A DNA stretch of 64,000 bases, from positions 306,055 to 370,054 of the forward strand of contig JAKFVQ010000021.1 of assembly GCA_021732085.1 (NCBI GenBank), read 5' to 3'. Origin of the DNA: Candidatus Obscuribacterales bacterium. GTDB taxonomy: Bacteria > Cyanobacteriota > Vampirovibrionia > Obscuribacterales > Obscuribacteraceae. The notes beneath the pieces were generated by a model, which did not search any database, had not been told where the DNA came from, and worked only from the letters and a program-made list of their open reading frames with translations. The translations under genes and the position numbers were made by a program. Within the stretch, counting starts at the first letter, position 1. Each line of letters opens with the position of its first letter. Shown in pieces: positions 26,778 through 37,092 of the stretch.

Positions 26778-26905
26778 AATCGCCCTCCGTTAAGTTAGCT
26801 CTGCATATTTTACTGCGAAAACATCCATTAGGTGATAAATCCCGAAACGACTGTGTCAGCGGGAAAAACATTTCGAAGCAGGCTGGAAGCCCGCGCTCCA
26901 ACGCC

Positions 26906-29900
26906 CTAAATCTTTGCGAAGTCCGAGGTCAAACCGGCGTAGTTGTTTCTGAAGTGGTTCAATGCCATTTCGGTTGATTGCTTTTTCGGTAGCGATTTCG
27001 TGTGCTTGGAGAAAGTGCCATTCACCGTGTACTTCAGGATGTGAGTTTCTGCCTCGTAAATCTTGTATTCGTAGATCTTCGCCCAGAAGCCGCTTGCGTT
27101 TACTTGCAGGGAAATGCTCTCGGCTGGGCTGTCTGCGCCTTCGAGTTGTGATTGGACGATTCGGATGTTTTCGTGGAGCTTTTCGATTTGATCGCTCCAG
27201 TTTTGTCCAAGTGCTGCGGCGAGTTCTTCGCTTGCATTTGCGAATTGCTCAACGCAGAAACGATAAGTGCTGTAATCGAATGAGGATAGTTTGAATTGCC
27301 ATACTGCCGTCTTGTTTGGAATTTTCAGGAAGGCGCCAATCTTCGGCATCGCGAGCCATACGCCCGGCATTCCTAAAATAGGGCTGATGTCGGCGGCAAT
27401 CTTGTTGTAGTGGAAGATGATCTCGGCGAATGATTCGGTTTCGAAGTACTTCTTCGCGATGGAGGCGAATGTGTCGCCTTTGATTACGCGGTGTGTGCCT
27501 GTTTTGGTGAAACCCTTCGTTTTAAATTTCGCGCTCTTGCGCTCAAGCTTTGTTTGCTCTTCCAAGTCAGCTGCGCTGTTCTCGGTGTCGCTCGACTGTT
27601 TTGCCGATAACTCGGAAGGGAGCACCATCTGCGGTGTCTGCGCCATGACTTCTGCGAGTTCTTCCTTCGCGGAGTCTTCATCGATAATTTCGTCTTTCGC
27701 AACTGCCTCGATTTCTGCCGGCGGATGCTTGCGCTTCAATGCTTTCAGCGATGTGGACGAATCGGCTATGTGTGAGCTAATTGTCGCGGACAAGTTTTCG
27801 TCTCGGTAGGTTGTAACCAAGCGCTTAACGACATCGTTAAGTTGATTAGTTTGCGAGCGGAGTTCTTCGTTTGCAATCTTATCGCCGCCCAAAGTTTTAG
27901 CGATGCGATCCCCGTCCACTTTGCGCGTGTCCGATGGCATTGCCGAGCTGTCATTTGATTGTCCGCTTTTCGATCCGAGAACAGGGGCGTTGCGATCTGC
28001 GATGTTCGATGAAGCGTTGCTGTCAATTTTGACTGTGGAGTCTGCTCTGCGCGTATCGTCCATTTTGCGTGTTGAATTTTGTGCGTCTGCGGAGAGCCTC
28101 GCTGTTGGATCTAGTTGGGTTGCGCGTCCATCTATCCGTGCATCAGCGGATTTGCTTCCGTCGAGTTTCGCGGTTCGATCAATTTGAGTTTGCGGCTGTG
28201 TTGCGCCTGGGCGATCGGTCTTTGCGTCGTTTGCTTTTCCCTGAGCGTCTTGTTGTTTGAGCGCTCCGATGTTGCGGTCAATTGGGCCTTGCATCGAGCG
28301 AATCGCTGCGCTATCTTTTGAGGGTACGTCAGCACTTCCGCCTAACTTGACTGTTCTTTCGCCGAGAGCTGCAGTCATTCCTTTAATACCAACTTGCTCG
28401 GCATTGCTCGGCTTGCCACCGAGCTTTTCATCAGCGCGCATTCCGGCGGATTTATCATCGCGAATGGTGTTTGGCTTGATGCCCTCATTTGCGCTTTGTT
28501 GCTTTCCTTCTGCGGGGTGTGTGCCTCGTACTCCTGCTAGATCCGTTGCTGTTGCAAGCACCAATTCGAAGATTCTCGATACGGCTTTCTGGGTTTGACC
28601 GTCGAGCATTTTGAACTCGAATGGATTGCGAGTCTTGTCTTCGAGCCACGCGCCCAGTCCCTTCAACTGGTCAAATCTGACTGACTGGAACGCGGTCATT
28701 ATCGCCGATTCCTTGTCTCCCTTCGGCGCGAATTTGCCTTCGGAATATTTGCTAATCATGTCAGCGAGCTGCGATTTCTGCGTCGGCATCTTGTCGACGT
28801 TTTCGATTTGAGCTTTTAATTTCCCAGTCGGCTCAGTTGGGAGGATATCCTTGCCACCGCTTGCGGTGTCGCGTGTGCCTTCGCTGCTGCCAGTACCGAC
28901 CCCGCGTTCGCCGCTTGAGGATTTCCCTTCGCCAGGTTTGGCTCCCGGTGCTTTCGATCCCTCTTCCAATCCCTTTGATGAGCCACCGCCACCGCCTCCG
29001 CCTCCGGATTTACCGTCCGAGGCGGTGCCACGGTTACCGCGATCTGTTGCGATGCCAGCCGCAAGTAGTCCAATCTTTTCGTCCAGGAATTTTGCAGCCT
29101 CAGCTTTTGAAGTCGCATTATCCATTTTATCGATGACATCAGTGTGACGACCTCTAATACCATCTGCGGTGCCACCGCCTTTCTCGCCGATCTCCAGCAT
29201 GCGCTTAATTTCGGCATCCTTCATTTTGTTTTGGATGGATTCTGCTGTTTGCCTCGCCGGAATATCGAATGTATTTCTCGAAAGCACTTGTTCCGCAGTT
29301 CTTTTATTCTGCTCGTATGTCGAACTCAACTGCGGCGAGGATTCGCCGAATTTCTTCTGACTCTCAGCGTCTCGTGAAGCTGCTGCGGCATGATCGGCAA
29401 TTCTTTTCTGATCTTCCCTTTGCGCTTCGATGTGTTTCTCGGAGGCAAGGTTTGACGATGCTTGAATATTGTCCGGACGCATCTGCGACTTTTGCAATTC
29501 CGTTTGTTGAGCACCAGCGACTTGCAATCCCTTGTCGCTTTGGCTCTTGTTTGGCTCGACGCCATCACGAGGCGAAGCCCCACGTTCGGTGCCTGAATTA
29601 GGATGTGCCTTCTCGTTTTGTGGATTCTTTTCGGGAGCCGGTTGTTTCGCGTCCGCTGGATTTGCACCTTTTTGCTCGTTCGCCTTCACTTCATGCGAAT
29701 CATGTTTTGTCGTTTGACTCGGTTGACTGATCTCAGCGTTCTTCTTTATCTCAGCTGCAGTCGGTAAGCCGTTGCGCTCAGCAGTAACTCTCTGAGGCTC
29801 ACCGACCGGCTTACCGGTCTCCTTGTTTATTTCCGTTAGTTTTTGCGCATGCCCGTCTTTGTTTGTTGTTACTTGATATTGCTTTCCGTCCGGCGACTCG

Positions 29901-30154
29901 ACTTTGAAAGATCCGTCGTGCTCTTTCGTAACCTTTCCGCTAATTGTCTGTGGCTTATCGCCGTTTTCAACTTTGAATGTTTGGTTGAACGGTGTTGTGT
30001 TTAACTCTCTGTTTCGAGCGGCCGCTGTGGCATCTTGTTGAGCTTGAGTTTGCGGAATCGCAGGGATTGGCTCGACAGCTCTCAGCACTGGCTTTGCTTT
30101 TGGATCGACTTCCGTTAACTTTGGGTTGAATAATTCAGTTTTGTCGTCCGCCAT
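26906..30154 (-). CDS. Large low-complexity protein with a LysM domain
   Basis: The 1082-residue product has no signal peptide. The first 800 residues are hydrophilic and rich in Gln, Asn, Lys, Asp and Ser, including a poly-Gly run near residue 390 and many short RxDxxA-type repeats (e.g. TARLSADAQ, DRTAKLDGS). An early module (near 65-115) reads as a small repeated beta unit. A LysM domain follows near 895-945 (TGTHRVIKGDTFASIAKKYF). The C-terminal 130 residues are helical and unrecognised. LysM binds N-acetylglucosamine polymers such as peptidoglycan, so a cell-wall-linked scaffold is likely if the protein is exported. It starts four bases after the stop of a secreted TPR gene and is probably co-transcribed with it. 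Confidence 0.7.
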   Translation of the reverse strand: MADDKTELFNPKLTEVDPKAKPVLRAVEPIPAIPQTQAQQDATAAARNRELNTTPFNQTFKVENGDKPQTISGKVTKEHDGSFKVESPDGKQYQVTTNKDGHAQKLTEINKETGKPVGEPQRVTAERNGLPTAAEIKKNAEISQPSQTTKHDSHEVKANEQKGANPADAKQPAPEKNPQNEKAHPNSGTERGASPRDGVEPNKSQSDKGLQVAGAQQTELQKSQMRPDNIQASSNLASEKHIEAQREDQKRIADHAAAASRDAESQKKFGESSPQLSSTYEQNKRTAEQVLSRNTFDIPARQTAESIQNKMKDAEIKRMLEIGEKGGGTADGIRGRHTDVIDKMDNATSKAEAAKFLDEKIGLLAAGIATDRGNRGTASDGKSGGGGGGGGSSKGLEEGSKAPGAKPGEGKSSSGERGVGTGSSEGTRDTASGGKDILPTEPTGKLKAQIENVDKMPTQKSQLADMISKYSEGKFAPKGDKESAIMTAFQSVRFDQLKGLGAWLEDKTRNPFEFKMLDGQTQKAVSRIFELVLATATDLAGVRGTHPAEGKQQSANEGIKPNTIRDDKSAGMRADEKLGGKPSNAEQVGIKGMTAALGERTVKLGGSADVPSKDSAAIRSMQGPIDRNIGALKQQDAQGKANDAKTDRPGATQPQTQIDRTAKLDGSKSADARIDGRATQLDPTARLSADAQNSTRKMDDTRRADSTVKIDSNASSNIADRNAPVLGSKSGQSNDSSAMPSDTRKVDGDRIAKTLGGDKIANEELRSQTNQLNDVVKRLVTTYRDENLSATISSHIADSSTSLKALKRKHPPAEIEAVAKDEIIDEDSAKEELAEVMAQTPQMVLPSELSAKQSSDTENSAADLEEQTKLERKSAKFKTKGFTKTGTHRVIKGDTFASIAKKYFETESFAEIIFHYNKIAADISPILGMPGVWLAMPKIGAFLKIPNKTAVWQFKLSSFDYSTYRFCVEQFANASEELAAALGQNWSDQIEKLHENIRIVQSQLEGADSPAESISLQVNASGFWAKIYEYKIYEAETHILKYTVNGTFSKHTKSLPKKQSTEMALNHFRNNYAGLTSDFAKI

Positions 30155-30158
30155 AGCT

Positions 30159-30770
30159 TTAATTCTCAGCAGTTTTAACGTCTAATTTCTGTAGCTTCGC
30201 ATCCAATTCCGCGACATCTCCTGCATAGTCTCCTGCGGATGGAAGCCTCTTGGCGATTTGTAGATGTTGTTTTGCTGACTTAGCTTTCTTCAGTCCAATT
30301 TCTGCTTGAGCCAGGTTTATCCAACCAACCGGGTTGCTTTCATTAATGGCAGTGGCTTTTAGAGCATGTTCTTCTGCACCTCTGTAATCGCCCAGTTTAT
30401 ACAGAAGATTTGAAGTGTTTGAATGTGCTTTGTCATAATCCGGGGCAAGCTTCAGTGCGTTTCGATAGCAGCTCAAGGCATTTGAAAAATCCTGCATTTT
30501 TGAATAAGCACGTCCAAGATTGTAATGAAACCCCGCCGAATACGGATAAACTTGAACGGCTTTTTTGAAATACTGAATTGACTCCAGCTGCTTCCCTTTC
30601 GCTTGAAGTGCTGCACCTTCATTGCTGATTTGACAGGAGCGAATGAAATCTGCTTTGCTTCCCTTTCCAGGGAACGCATTTGGGTCATAACCAAAAGCAA
30701 TCGGTTGAAATAGAATTCCCAACGAAAGCACTGCCAGGGTGAGTGTCTTGGCTTTCCAGTTCGAATTCAT
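30159..30770 (-). CDS. Secreted TPR protein
   Basis: The 203-residue product has an N-terminal signal peptide (KAKTLTLAVLSLGILFQPIAFG). About four tetratricopeptide units follow, visible as AxxYFKKAVQVYPYSAGFHYNLGRAY, ALSCYRNALKLAPDYDKAHSN, AEEHALKATAINESNPVGW and a degenerate last one. TPRs mediate protein-protein contacts. The frame is open from a TTG five codons earlier, but the ATG chosen has GGGAG eight bases before it. It precedes the LysM protein by four bases on the same strand, suggesting that the two act together at the envelope. Confidence 0.75.
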   Translation of the reverse strand: MNSNWKAKTLTLAVLSLGILFQPIAFGYDPNAFPGKGSKADFIRSCQISNEGAALQAKGKQLESIQYFKKAVQVYPYSAGFHYNLGRAYSKMQDFSNALSCYRNALKLAPDYDKAHSNTSNLLYKLGDYRGAEEHALKATAINESNPVGWINLAQAEIGLKKAKSAKQHLQIAKRLPSAGDYAGDVAELDAKLQKLDVKTAEN

Positions 30771-31221
30771 CAGGAAATCTCCCAAATTCTGCTATAAACT
30801 CTCTAAGCATACCAGTTTTCCGGCTTCGCTCTAGAGTTCTTAACCCAATCCGGGATTAACTGTACTGGGTATTTCTGAAAAATATTTGAAAGCCCTAGAG
30901 ATCTTATCTGACGGTGCTTTGGGGCTATTCTCGGTTCTGAAGGCAATCGGCTACAGCGCCGGACGGTTTCAATCGGAAGAGTCGGAGGTCCCGCCTACCG
31001 GTATCACTACTAAGTCCAAGGGAAATTACAAGCAACTTAATGATCGAATCTGAAATTCAAATGAATCGAGCTTCGAAATTTTGCCATCGCTTTTCACTAC
31101 GCTTTGGCGTAAGCCAGAAGCAAAGAAAACTCCTCAGCAGCGAAGGTTAAACGTGCCCTCTTTTCAAATAAATTTCGACGAGCAACAGTAGTGTGCACTC
31201 GATCAACTTTTGGAATCTGCG
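30771..31221. other. Intergenic region, no supported gene
   Basis: This is the divergent gap between the minus-strand TPR/LysM operon and a plus-strand TPR gene, so promoters for both directions should lie here. I did not find convincing -10/-35 pairs or hairpins that I could defend. Confidence 0.4.
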
Positions 31222-31659
31222 ATGAAACAACTCAATTTTCTCTTTGAACATATTGCCGAATACCGCCCAGGCAAAGCCCGATTTCCTGGTGTCGGAAATC
31301 CTGATGATTTCGAAAAAGCTTGGGCATACTGGCATTTAGCATCTGCTATTGCCCGCAAGAAAAAATACGCGCGCGCAAGTGCTTACTTCGAGAAAGCAAT
31401 ATTGGAATATCCACATTGTTCGTTGTTCTACTTTACGCTTGCTGGTTGCTACGCTCGCCTGGACCAAACTCGAGAGGCGCTGAGTTGCTTCAAAATAGCT
31501 TTTATCAAAACTCTTAGGCGCCCGCTTTCTGCTAACTCGAAACGGGAAAAGAATGAGCGAATCAAAAAACATTTGCGAGTACTCCTCAAGCCTATGGAAG
31601 CATCGATTGTCGAAAAACTTTTGCTCAAGCAGCTTCCTGAAATGACGATGTTTTCTTGA
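31222..31659 (+). CDS. Small TPR protein
   Basis: The 145-residue product has two TPR-like helix pairs: AWAYWHLASAIARKKKYARASAYFEKAILEYP and SLFYFTLAGCYARLDQTREALSCFKIAF (each shown over its own stretch). A basic helical tail follows. There is no signal peptide, so it is probably cytoplasmic. An in-frame TTG lies four codons upstream; the ATG is preferred although its ribosome binding site is weak. It stands alone, ahead of the first copy of the structured leader, with no visible operon partner. Confidence 0.55.
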   Translation: MKQLNFLFEHIAEYRPGKARFPGVGNPDDFEKAWAYWHLASAIARKKKYARASAYFEKAILEYPHCSLFYFTLAGCYARLDQTREALSCFKIAFIKTLRRPLSANSKREKNERIKKHLRVLLKPMEASIVEKLLLKQLPEMTMFS

Positions 31660-31715
31660 TCTGGCTTGGTTCCTTTGCAATGCTTTGGCGTGTTCGTGGT
31701 CCCATTCGCGGGACT

Positions 31716-31830
31716 ATCCCTCTTTCGAGGGATAAGTGTAAAATCTCAACGAGATTGGGACTCTCGAAGACTTTGCCCTCGAGATTTTATCGAACCTTGC
31801 TTGAGATAGTCGACTAAAGGTGGTAGATTG
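31716..31830 (+). promoter_or_regulatory. Structured leader element, copy 1
   Basis: A perfect hairpin ATCCCTC-TTTC-GAGGGAT (31716-31733) is followed by TGTAAAATCTCAACGAG, a variable loop, and CTCGAGATTTTATCG, whose AAAATCTC and GAGATTTT arms can pair. A conserved tail AGTCGACTAAAGGTGGTA comes next. Closely related blocks occur at 38430-38545 and 42210-42317, with loop changes and a compensating wobble in the first stem, suggesting an RNA element. It ends about 95 nt before the start of the first HEIGH-peptidase gene. Confidence 0.6.
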
Positions 31831-31925
31831 ACGAAATTAGTCCGCGACCATGAATTCGTTTTGGCAATTGCATCGAGGCAACTGCGAATTCGGCGCGAGC
31901 TATTATCGTCCAGCAGGATAATTTT

Positions 31926-34166
31926 GTGCAGGCAAAATTGGCGCGAAATCGCTTACTATTTTTCTTGCTTTGCAGTGTCGCGTCGGCTGCCGTCTTGCAA
32001 TCTGCCGAATCGGAAACCTCCGTCAAATCTTCGGTTGGTACCGCGAATCATCGCGATTGGTTGCATTTCAATCCGCAGAAGTTTACTCCGCCTGAACGAT
32101 TGATTCCCGCTGCATCGGTTGCGCCGGCAAAATCTGGAAGCTTTGAAAAAACGCCTTCCTTTCCCCACGATCCCACACATGCAAATGTCATTTACGGACG
32201 TGGAAAGGACGAGCTGCCGACCGCTATTTATGCGAAGGCATTCGACGTTTTGGATATCGCCGGCAAGCTATTCCAGGCTCCAGGCGCAGGCGAAGTGAAG
32301 CAGATTTCGGTAAACGGGCAAGCGATCGCGCTCTACGGAACGACCGTCTACACCCCTCTGCCGAGTTCGACACTGGTAGCAAATCCTGTCCAGGTGAAAC
32401 CGTTTGAACCCTCGCGGATCTTCTATAAGGATAAGGATCTCTGGCCAGCAGTAATTTACGCGGAGCCCGGAAAAGAGATTGTAATTGCGAATCAGAAATT
32501 CGTGGTACCACCGGCGGGGCAGTCACTCTCGCTCGTCTTCGATGCAAGCGGGCACTTGAAGTCGGGCGGGCAGAATTCGCAAAAGAGTTCGAATGCTTCT
32601 ACGGGTGGCGATTCAAAATCCGGCGATCAGGATAAGTCACCAACTAGTGGTGGCTCAAGCCCGAGTGCTGCGGAAAAAGCTTCAGCGGATAAGACTGCTG
32701 CAGCTAACGCTGCGTCCGAGAAGGCCGCTGCGGACAAGGCTGCCTCGGATAAGGCTGCTGCCGAGAAGGCTGCTGCTGACAAAGCTGCTGCTGACAAAGC
32801 TGCTGCTGATAAGGCTGCTGCGGATAAGGCTGCTGCAGATAAGGCTGCTGCGGATAAGGCTGCTGCAGATAAGGCTGCTGCAGATAAGGCTGCTGCAGAT
32901 AAGGCTGCTGCAGATAAGGCTGCTGCAGATAAGGCTGCTGCGGATAAGCTCGCCGCAGAGAAAGCCGCTTCGGAGCAGTCAGCTTCGGGTCAAAGCTCTG
33001 CCCGTGGTGGCGGAGCTCAAGCTGACAGTGCGGAAAAGCTTCCAGCAACATTCAATGGTGGACTTGATACCGGACAAACTACAGCTTTCAATACACTTGA
33101 TGTTGGATCGCCGCCACAGAGCTCCGCAGGTGACACGGCTACGACGTCTATCCAAAGGTACAACCTTGCTGGCGAATGGACCACCAAAAACACAACAACA
33201 TCCAATACATTCAAGCTTAGGATTGATTATTCAGCTGGCACCTACATTACCGCTGTAATAGTTGACCAAGGTTCAGGTTATCTCCCAGCTGGACAGGTTC
33301 GATTTAAAGGTGACTATATTTCCAACCCATTTCAGGTTACCGTGCAGCGCGCATATGTTGGTTACACCAATCCGTACTGGGAGTCGGGAACATTGACAGT
33401 GCTTGATGCTTCCAATATCACCATTGTCGCCAAGACTGGAAACTTGCTTCTAAGTCGCTATGCCTCGCCGCCCCAAACTGCCTCTTCAAATCCGGTTTCA
33501 AGCCCAAGCTCTATCAACCTGCAACCTGCTCCTCCAAAACCTCCGGTATCAACTTCTACCGATCCGTCTAGACCGAAAGCCGCTACTGGAAGGAACAGGC
33601 CAGAGCCCGAGTTCTTCGACAAAATGGTGGCGGCTTATGATAGGTTACCAGAAGACGTGAAAAGGTATTTACGAGAAGCTGGATACACAATTGAAATTGG
33701 TTACGATGAATTTACGGAGGACGAAAAGACGTCTTTTGCGTGGACAGATAAGAAGAACAAGGTAATTCATGTCACAATGAACGCGTTTGTCAATGGAATG
33801 CCAGCCTTTATAGAAGACACATATAAGATTGACGTTTCAGCAATACTGCTGCACGAAATTGGCCATGTTTGGGACTTCTATAAAAATTATTCAACAGATC
33901 CCGGGTTTATTGAGGCCTGGAAGTCCGATTTGCAAAAGATAAAAGATGATCCGATTCTCCAAGGGCTCAAGTCCGGCGATAGTGATGGACAATCTAATTA
34001 CAGTAATGAGAACATAAGAGAAGGTTCTGCGACGAAAAAAGGTCTAGAGGAATCTGCGGCTGAGCTCGTCGCAAAAATATTCGGCGCTAACGAAACTGCT
34101 CCTAATCAATTGGCTAAGGTCGCTAAGAACAGCTACGAATATCTCATGTCAAAGGAGAAGCGTTGA
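31926..34166 (+). CDS. Secreted HEIGH zinc metallopeptidase with Ala-rich repeat linker, paralog 1
   Basis: The 746-residue product starts at a GTG with AGGA seven bases before it and has a signal peptide ([19 protein letters not shown]). Residues about 40-215 form a domain shared almost unchanged with the paralog at 38633 ([37 protein letters not shown]). A run of AAADK repeats follows (about 255-345), then a second shared domain (GEWTTKN...[17 protein letters not shown]). The C-terminus holds HEIGHVWDF with the first His at about 643 and a later [12 protein letters not shown] that could supply the third zinc ligand, as in the anthrax lethal-factor-like family. A secreted protease is inferred. 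A TPR gene follows two bases after the stop. Confidence 0.7.
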   Translation: MQAKLARNRLLFFLLCSVASAAVLQSAESETSVKSSVGTANHRDWLHFNPQKFTPPERLIPAASVAPAKSGSFEKTPSFPHDPTHANVIYGRGKDELPTAIYAKAFDVLDIAGKLFQAPGAGEVKQISVNGQAIALYGTTVYTPLPSSTLVANPVQVKPFEPSRIFYKDKDLWPAVIYAEPGKEIVIANQKFVVPPAGQSLSLVFDASGHLKSGGQNSQKSSNASTGGDSKSGDQDKSPTSGGSSPSAAEKASADKTAAANAASEKAAADKAASDKAAAEKAAADKAAADKAAADKAAADKAAADKAAADKAAADKAAADKAAADKAAADKAAADKAAADKLAAEKAASEQSASGQSSARGGGAQADSAEKLPATFNGGLDTGQTTAFNTLDVGSPPQSSAGDTATTSIQRYNLAGEWTTKNTTTSNTFKLRIDYSAGTYITAVIVDQGSGYLPAGQVRFKGDYISNPFQVTVQRAYVGYTNPYWESGTLTVLDASNITIVAKTGNLLLSRYASPPQTASSNPVSSPSSINLQPAPPKPPVSTSTDPSRPKAATGRNRPEPEFFDKMVAAYDRLPEDVKRYLREAGYTIEIGYDEFTEDEKTSFAWTDKKNKVIHVTMNAFVNGMPAFIEDTYKIDVSAILLHEIGHVWDFYKNYSTDPGFIEAWKSDLQKIKDDPILQGLKSGDSDGQSNYSNENIREGSATKKGLEESAAELVAKIFGANETAPNQLAKVAKNSYEYLMSKEKR
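32692..32960 (+). repeat. 15-bp tandem repeat coding AAADK units
   Basis: About sixteen 15-base units of the type GCTGCTGCGGATAAG or GCTGCTGCAGATAAG lie in frame inside the peptidase gene. The central units are nearly identical at the DNA level, which points to recent slippage expansion. The product is a charged Ala-rich helix like the TolA stalk. Confidence 0.9.
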
Positions 34167-34167
34167 A

Positions 34168-34806
34168 GTGCTGAGAAAATCGTTTGTCTTTTGTATCTCA
34201 TATACACTTTTTGTTCTGCTGTCTTTTCCGGTGAATGGAAAGACCGAAGAGCTTCTTTCGACAAACGATCATATTGATCTAGCAAACAAGTACAAAGAAG
34301 AGCAGAAATGGGAGCTCGCTCGGAATGAGTACAATGAGATAATCAAAGCTGATCCTAAAGCCTTTCGGCATTATATATCGAGAGGTTTTATAGAGATTCA
34401 ATTGAAAAACTATAAGGCTGCGCTGGCTAACGCTGAGCAAGCTTCCGCTCTAACCACGTTCAATGGTAATGTCGGACTGATATCACTATTGCGTGCTCGC
34501 GCCTATGCGGCCTTGAAAAACAACAATGACTCTATCAAACAATATCTGGATGCGACAGCGAGGTTGCCCAACAACTATGAGGCTCAATTCGAATTGGGTA
34601 AACTGTTCTATCAAATGAAGCGATTCGATGAAGCCTACGTGTGCTTGTCTAAAGCTTACGAAAAATTTTCGAGCGTAAAAAAGAATCAGCGGCTTATTGA
34701 GTATGGCGTTGAAGCTCAGAAAATGCTTGATGATATAAAAAAGAGACAGGCTAATCTGAAAACAAATTCGGCAAAAAAGAAGAATCAAAACAAGTCGCCC
34801 GATTAA
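34168..34806 (+). CDS. Secreted TPR protein following peptidase paralog 1
   Basis: The 212-residue product begins at a GTG one base after the peptidase stop, with GGAG ten bases upstream. A signal peptide (FVFCISYTLFVLLSFPVNG) leads into three to four TPR units (e.g. KWELARNEYNEIIKADPKAF, YEAQFELGKLFYQMKRFDEA) and a Lys/Asn-rich tail. It is the counterpart of the two TPR genes after peptidase paralog 2, although the sequence has drifted. The recurring peptidase-TPR pairing suggests a partner, chaperone or scaffold for the peptidase outside the cytoplasm. Confidence 0.7.
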   Translation: MLRKSFVFCISYTLFVLLSFPVNGKTEELLSTNDHIDLANKYKEEQKWELARNEYNEIIKADPKAFRHYISRGFIEIQLKNYKAALANAEQASALTTFNGNVGLISLLRARAYAALKNNNDSIKQYLDATARLPNNYEAQFELGKLFYQMKRFDEAYVCLSKAYEKFSSVKKNQRLIEYGVEAQKMLDDIKKRQANLKTNSAKKKNQNKSPD

Positions 34807-34811
34807 GATAG

Positions 34812-35012
34812 GTGGTTCGTAGCAAGCAATCTCAATGCGAACCCTCCAGTCCTATAGCTATCGATAAATATAATGGTGCAAGACAGCTTTTTAGAGACTT
34901 TGGGGGCTCAAAAGAAACTCTGGCAGAGATGGACAAAGGAATCAAGAAACTTGGTGGCAAAGTCATAATTTTCGAGCGACCCAAGAATTTGGATGCTAAA
35001 CCGAGAGATTGA
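34812..35012 (+). CDS. Short hypothetical frame or gene remnant
   Basis: This 66-codon frame from a GTG six bases after the TPR gene reads as protein-like (GARQLFRDFGGSKETLAEMD, then KLGGKVIIFERPKN) and follows the TPR gene directly. It matches no family I recognise. It could be a small gene of the operon or the 3' end of a lost gene; the second is favoured because its start resembles no good initiation site. Confidence 0.25.
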   Translation: MVRSKQSQCEPSSPIAIDKYNGARQLFRDFGGSKETLAEMDKGIKKLGGKVIIFERPKNLDAKPRD

Positions 35013-35105
35013 CCGAGCACACTCGCATCATCGCACATTGACGTTTCCTGTATTGCGAAAACACCCTGGCATAGTGATATGCAATTTTTGAGCAAGATTC
35101 AGAGG

Positions 35106-36515
35106 TCAACGGATTGTATGCTGCAGTGAATTCCTAACAAAACAATAGCTCGGCAGTTTCTCCCACCAATCCCGCAGTTTCGCCTGAATCTCATTCTGTG
35201 AATCAAGTTTAGTTGCAGCCGCGATTGTGTTTCTGTATACATCAATCACATCGTAATTGCTAATTTCATATCCGTAGCCGGCTGCAAGCCATTTCAGAGA
35301 TGCTAGTCCTGCGGACAAAGCGAAATGAGAATTAGACTCCCGGTAATCTCGGCAAGCTCTGTTCAAGGTCATCGGATCGCAGGGGGATTGCTCGATGAGC
35401 TGAATTGCAAATTCGAAAAGACCAGCGTCCTTTGCGGCCGCAAACCACTTACCTTCGTCGCCTGGTGAATTCTCGACCAGGTCTTTCAAAATTTTACTCG
35501 GATCCTGCTCGGGATATTTCTTCTTGATGGCTCGAAAGGTTGCAATATTTGTGTTGCACAAATTCGCAGCCATTGCGTACAGATTGTATGCTTCGTCTCG
35601 TTCTCCTGCTTCGAGTAGGATTTGTTCACAAAGTTTACTCTGTCCACCGAACCTGTCTGTACATTCCCTGATGTAATCGATGGACTCCCATGTTTTGCCT
35701 TGCTTTGCAAGCGCAAGTCCGCCCCACCGGCGGTGGCTCAACCATTTGTAAGGTTCCCGTTCCAGCAGTTTGAACAGCCGGTCAAAAAGCTCGGCTTGAT
35801 AAAGACAGCTCAAGCAGGCCGGAATGCCTTTAAAGTATCCTGAACTTCGGTCCCCGTCCTCACCCCAGCACCCCTGTACTATCGGTTCAAAACCATCAGC
35901 CCATTCGGTGGCCAGGTCTTTATTTTTGCAAAGCTCGCCCCAATGCTCGGCCAGCGTTTCAATGTATGGAATATCATCATCCTGCACGGCATCCCATAAA
36001 CGTTCAAGCCAAGCTGCGCGAACATCACGATCAACGTTGGCATTAGCTATCACTGAAACCAGCTCTTCGATGGCTTTATTGACCGCGCTTCCAATGGCAC
36101 CGGACGAACTGTCAACATGCTCAAGGGCCGCTGAGATGCGTTCCAAGAAGATAACCGCACCTTCCGCGCCCGTTTCAGGACTAGTTTTTGCTACTTTCTT
36201 GATCTCACTAACGGCCTCTTTAATACGCTTAATCGGCGTTTCGGATTTCCAACCGAATGCCCCTTTTCGAAAGCGAGCTTTGAACGCCCATTGATGTGCA
36301 GGTGCGCTCTGTTTCTTGCTGTTGCCCACTGCACTTTTTTTCGATGCGGACTTTTGTTTTTTTCTTACAGTCTCAAAAATTACGGTGCCGTCACCCATGT
36401 AAGCAATCGGCTTTTTCTCATATTCAATGCAATCGCCATTTACCTTCTCCTCAGAGAACATTTTTTTTGTCAAATGCTCAGAGATTTTGACGACATTTGA
36501 TTTTTTCCCTGTCAT
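35106..36515 (-). CDS. Helical-repeat hypothetical protein
   Basis: The product is about 469 residues from the chosen ATG; the frame stays open 46 codons further upstream, through a Cys/His-rich stretch that looks non-native. A basic N-terminal region of 100 residues (KKQKSASKKSAVGNSKKQ) is followed by a long all-helical part with TPR/HEAT-like repeats (AAWLERLWDAVQDDDIPYIE, DEAYNLYAMAAN, EGKWFAAAKDAGLFEFAIQ). There is no signal peptide. I recognise the style of a bacterial alpha-solenoid family without a known function. It stands alone between the first peptidase cluster and another helical protein on the same strand. Confidence 0.6.
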   Translation of the reverse strand: MTGKKSNVVKISEHLTKKMFSEEKVNGDCIEYEKKPIAYMGDGTVIFETVRKKQKSASKKSAVGNSKKQSAPAHQWAFKARFRKGAFGWKSETPIKRIKEAVSEIKKVAKTSPETGAEGAVIFLERISAALEHVDSSSGAIGSAVNKAIEELVSVIANANVDRDVRAAWLERLWDAVQDDDIPYIETLAEHWGELCKNKDLATEWADGFEPIVQGCWGEDGDRSSGYFKGIPACLSCLYQAELFDRLFKLLEREPYKWLSHRRWGGLALAKQGKTWESIDYIRECTDRFGGQSKLCEQILLEAGERDEAYNLYAMAANLCNTNIATFRAIKKKYPEQDPSKILKDLVENSPGDEGKWFAAAKDAGLFEFAIQLIEQSPCDPMTLNRACRDYRESNSHFALSAGLASLKWLAAGYGYEISNYDVIDVYRNTIAAATKLDSQNEIQAKLRDWWEKLPSYCFVRNSLQHTIR

Positions 36516-37092
36516 ATTTTCGATTCCACTAACGTGACCACAGTCCGACTGACCACTCCTAGTTGTACCGCATTCTTGCACACATCGATGCCATTTTCTT
36601 TGGCATCGAACACCAAAATGATTTAACCAGGTGCTCATAGCATCCCCCCACACTGGAATTTACTCTCTTTGAGCAAAGTTTGTGGAAACATGGAAAAAGA
36701 CATTGATTATTTGAATCAAGATACCGTATGAAAGAGTTCAAGGGAGGGGACGGCGGTGGACGACTTGCATTCACTAACGAGCAGCTGCAGCACGGACTTC
36801 CGAAAGGGTCCCTAGATGCCGCTCATGAGCTAATGTCGCGTACGTATACTTGGTTCTTAGGGCGAAGTTTCTGAGCACGTTATGAATGCCGCGAAAATAC
36901 CTACAAATACAATGTTAGGTAAATCTGGCGGTTCGTCTATTCGGAATATTTTTCGCATATACAGTGACATGTGGCGCGGTTTTCGCTGAATATCCATCTA
37001 GCGGCCTCAACGTACTGTTAAAAGCAAAGAATCCACACTTTTATCTCGCACGTATAGAGCGCCCGGAAGGTGTCGACCACCCGCTGCTTCCC
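36516..37092. other. Intergenic region, no supported gene
   Basis: This 577-nt stretch contains the upstream extension of the preceding minus-strand frame and AT-rich sequence near 36895-36965. I saw no gene, RNA or repeat here. Confidence 0.4.

Noticed and set aside
31828..32103. Frame beginning right after the leader tail AAAGGTGGTA
   Set aside because: It overlaps the signal peptide of the real peptidase gene in another frame and is not kept in leader copy 2.
32692..32960. Possible CRISPR array because of regular repeats
   Set aside because: The units are 15 bp, contiguous without spacers and in frame with a coding sequence; no cas genes are present.
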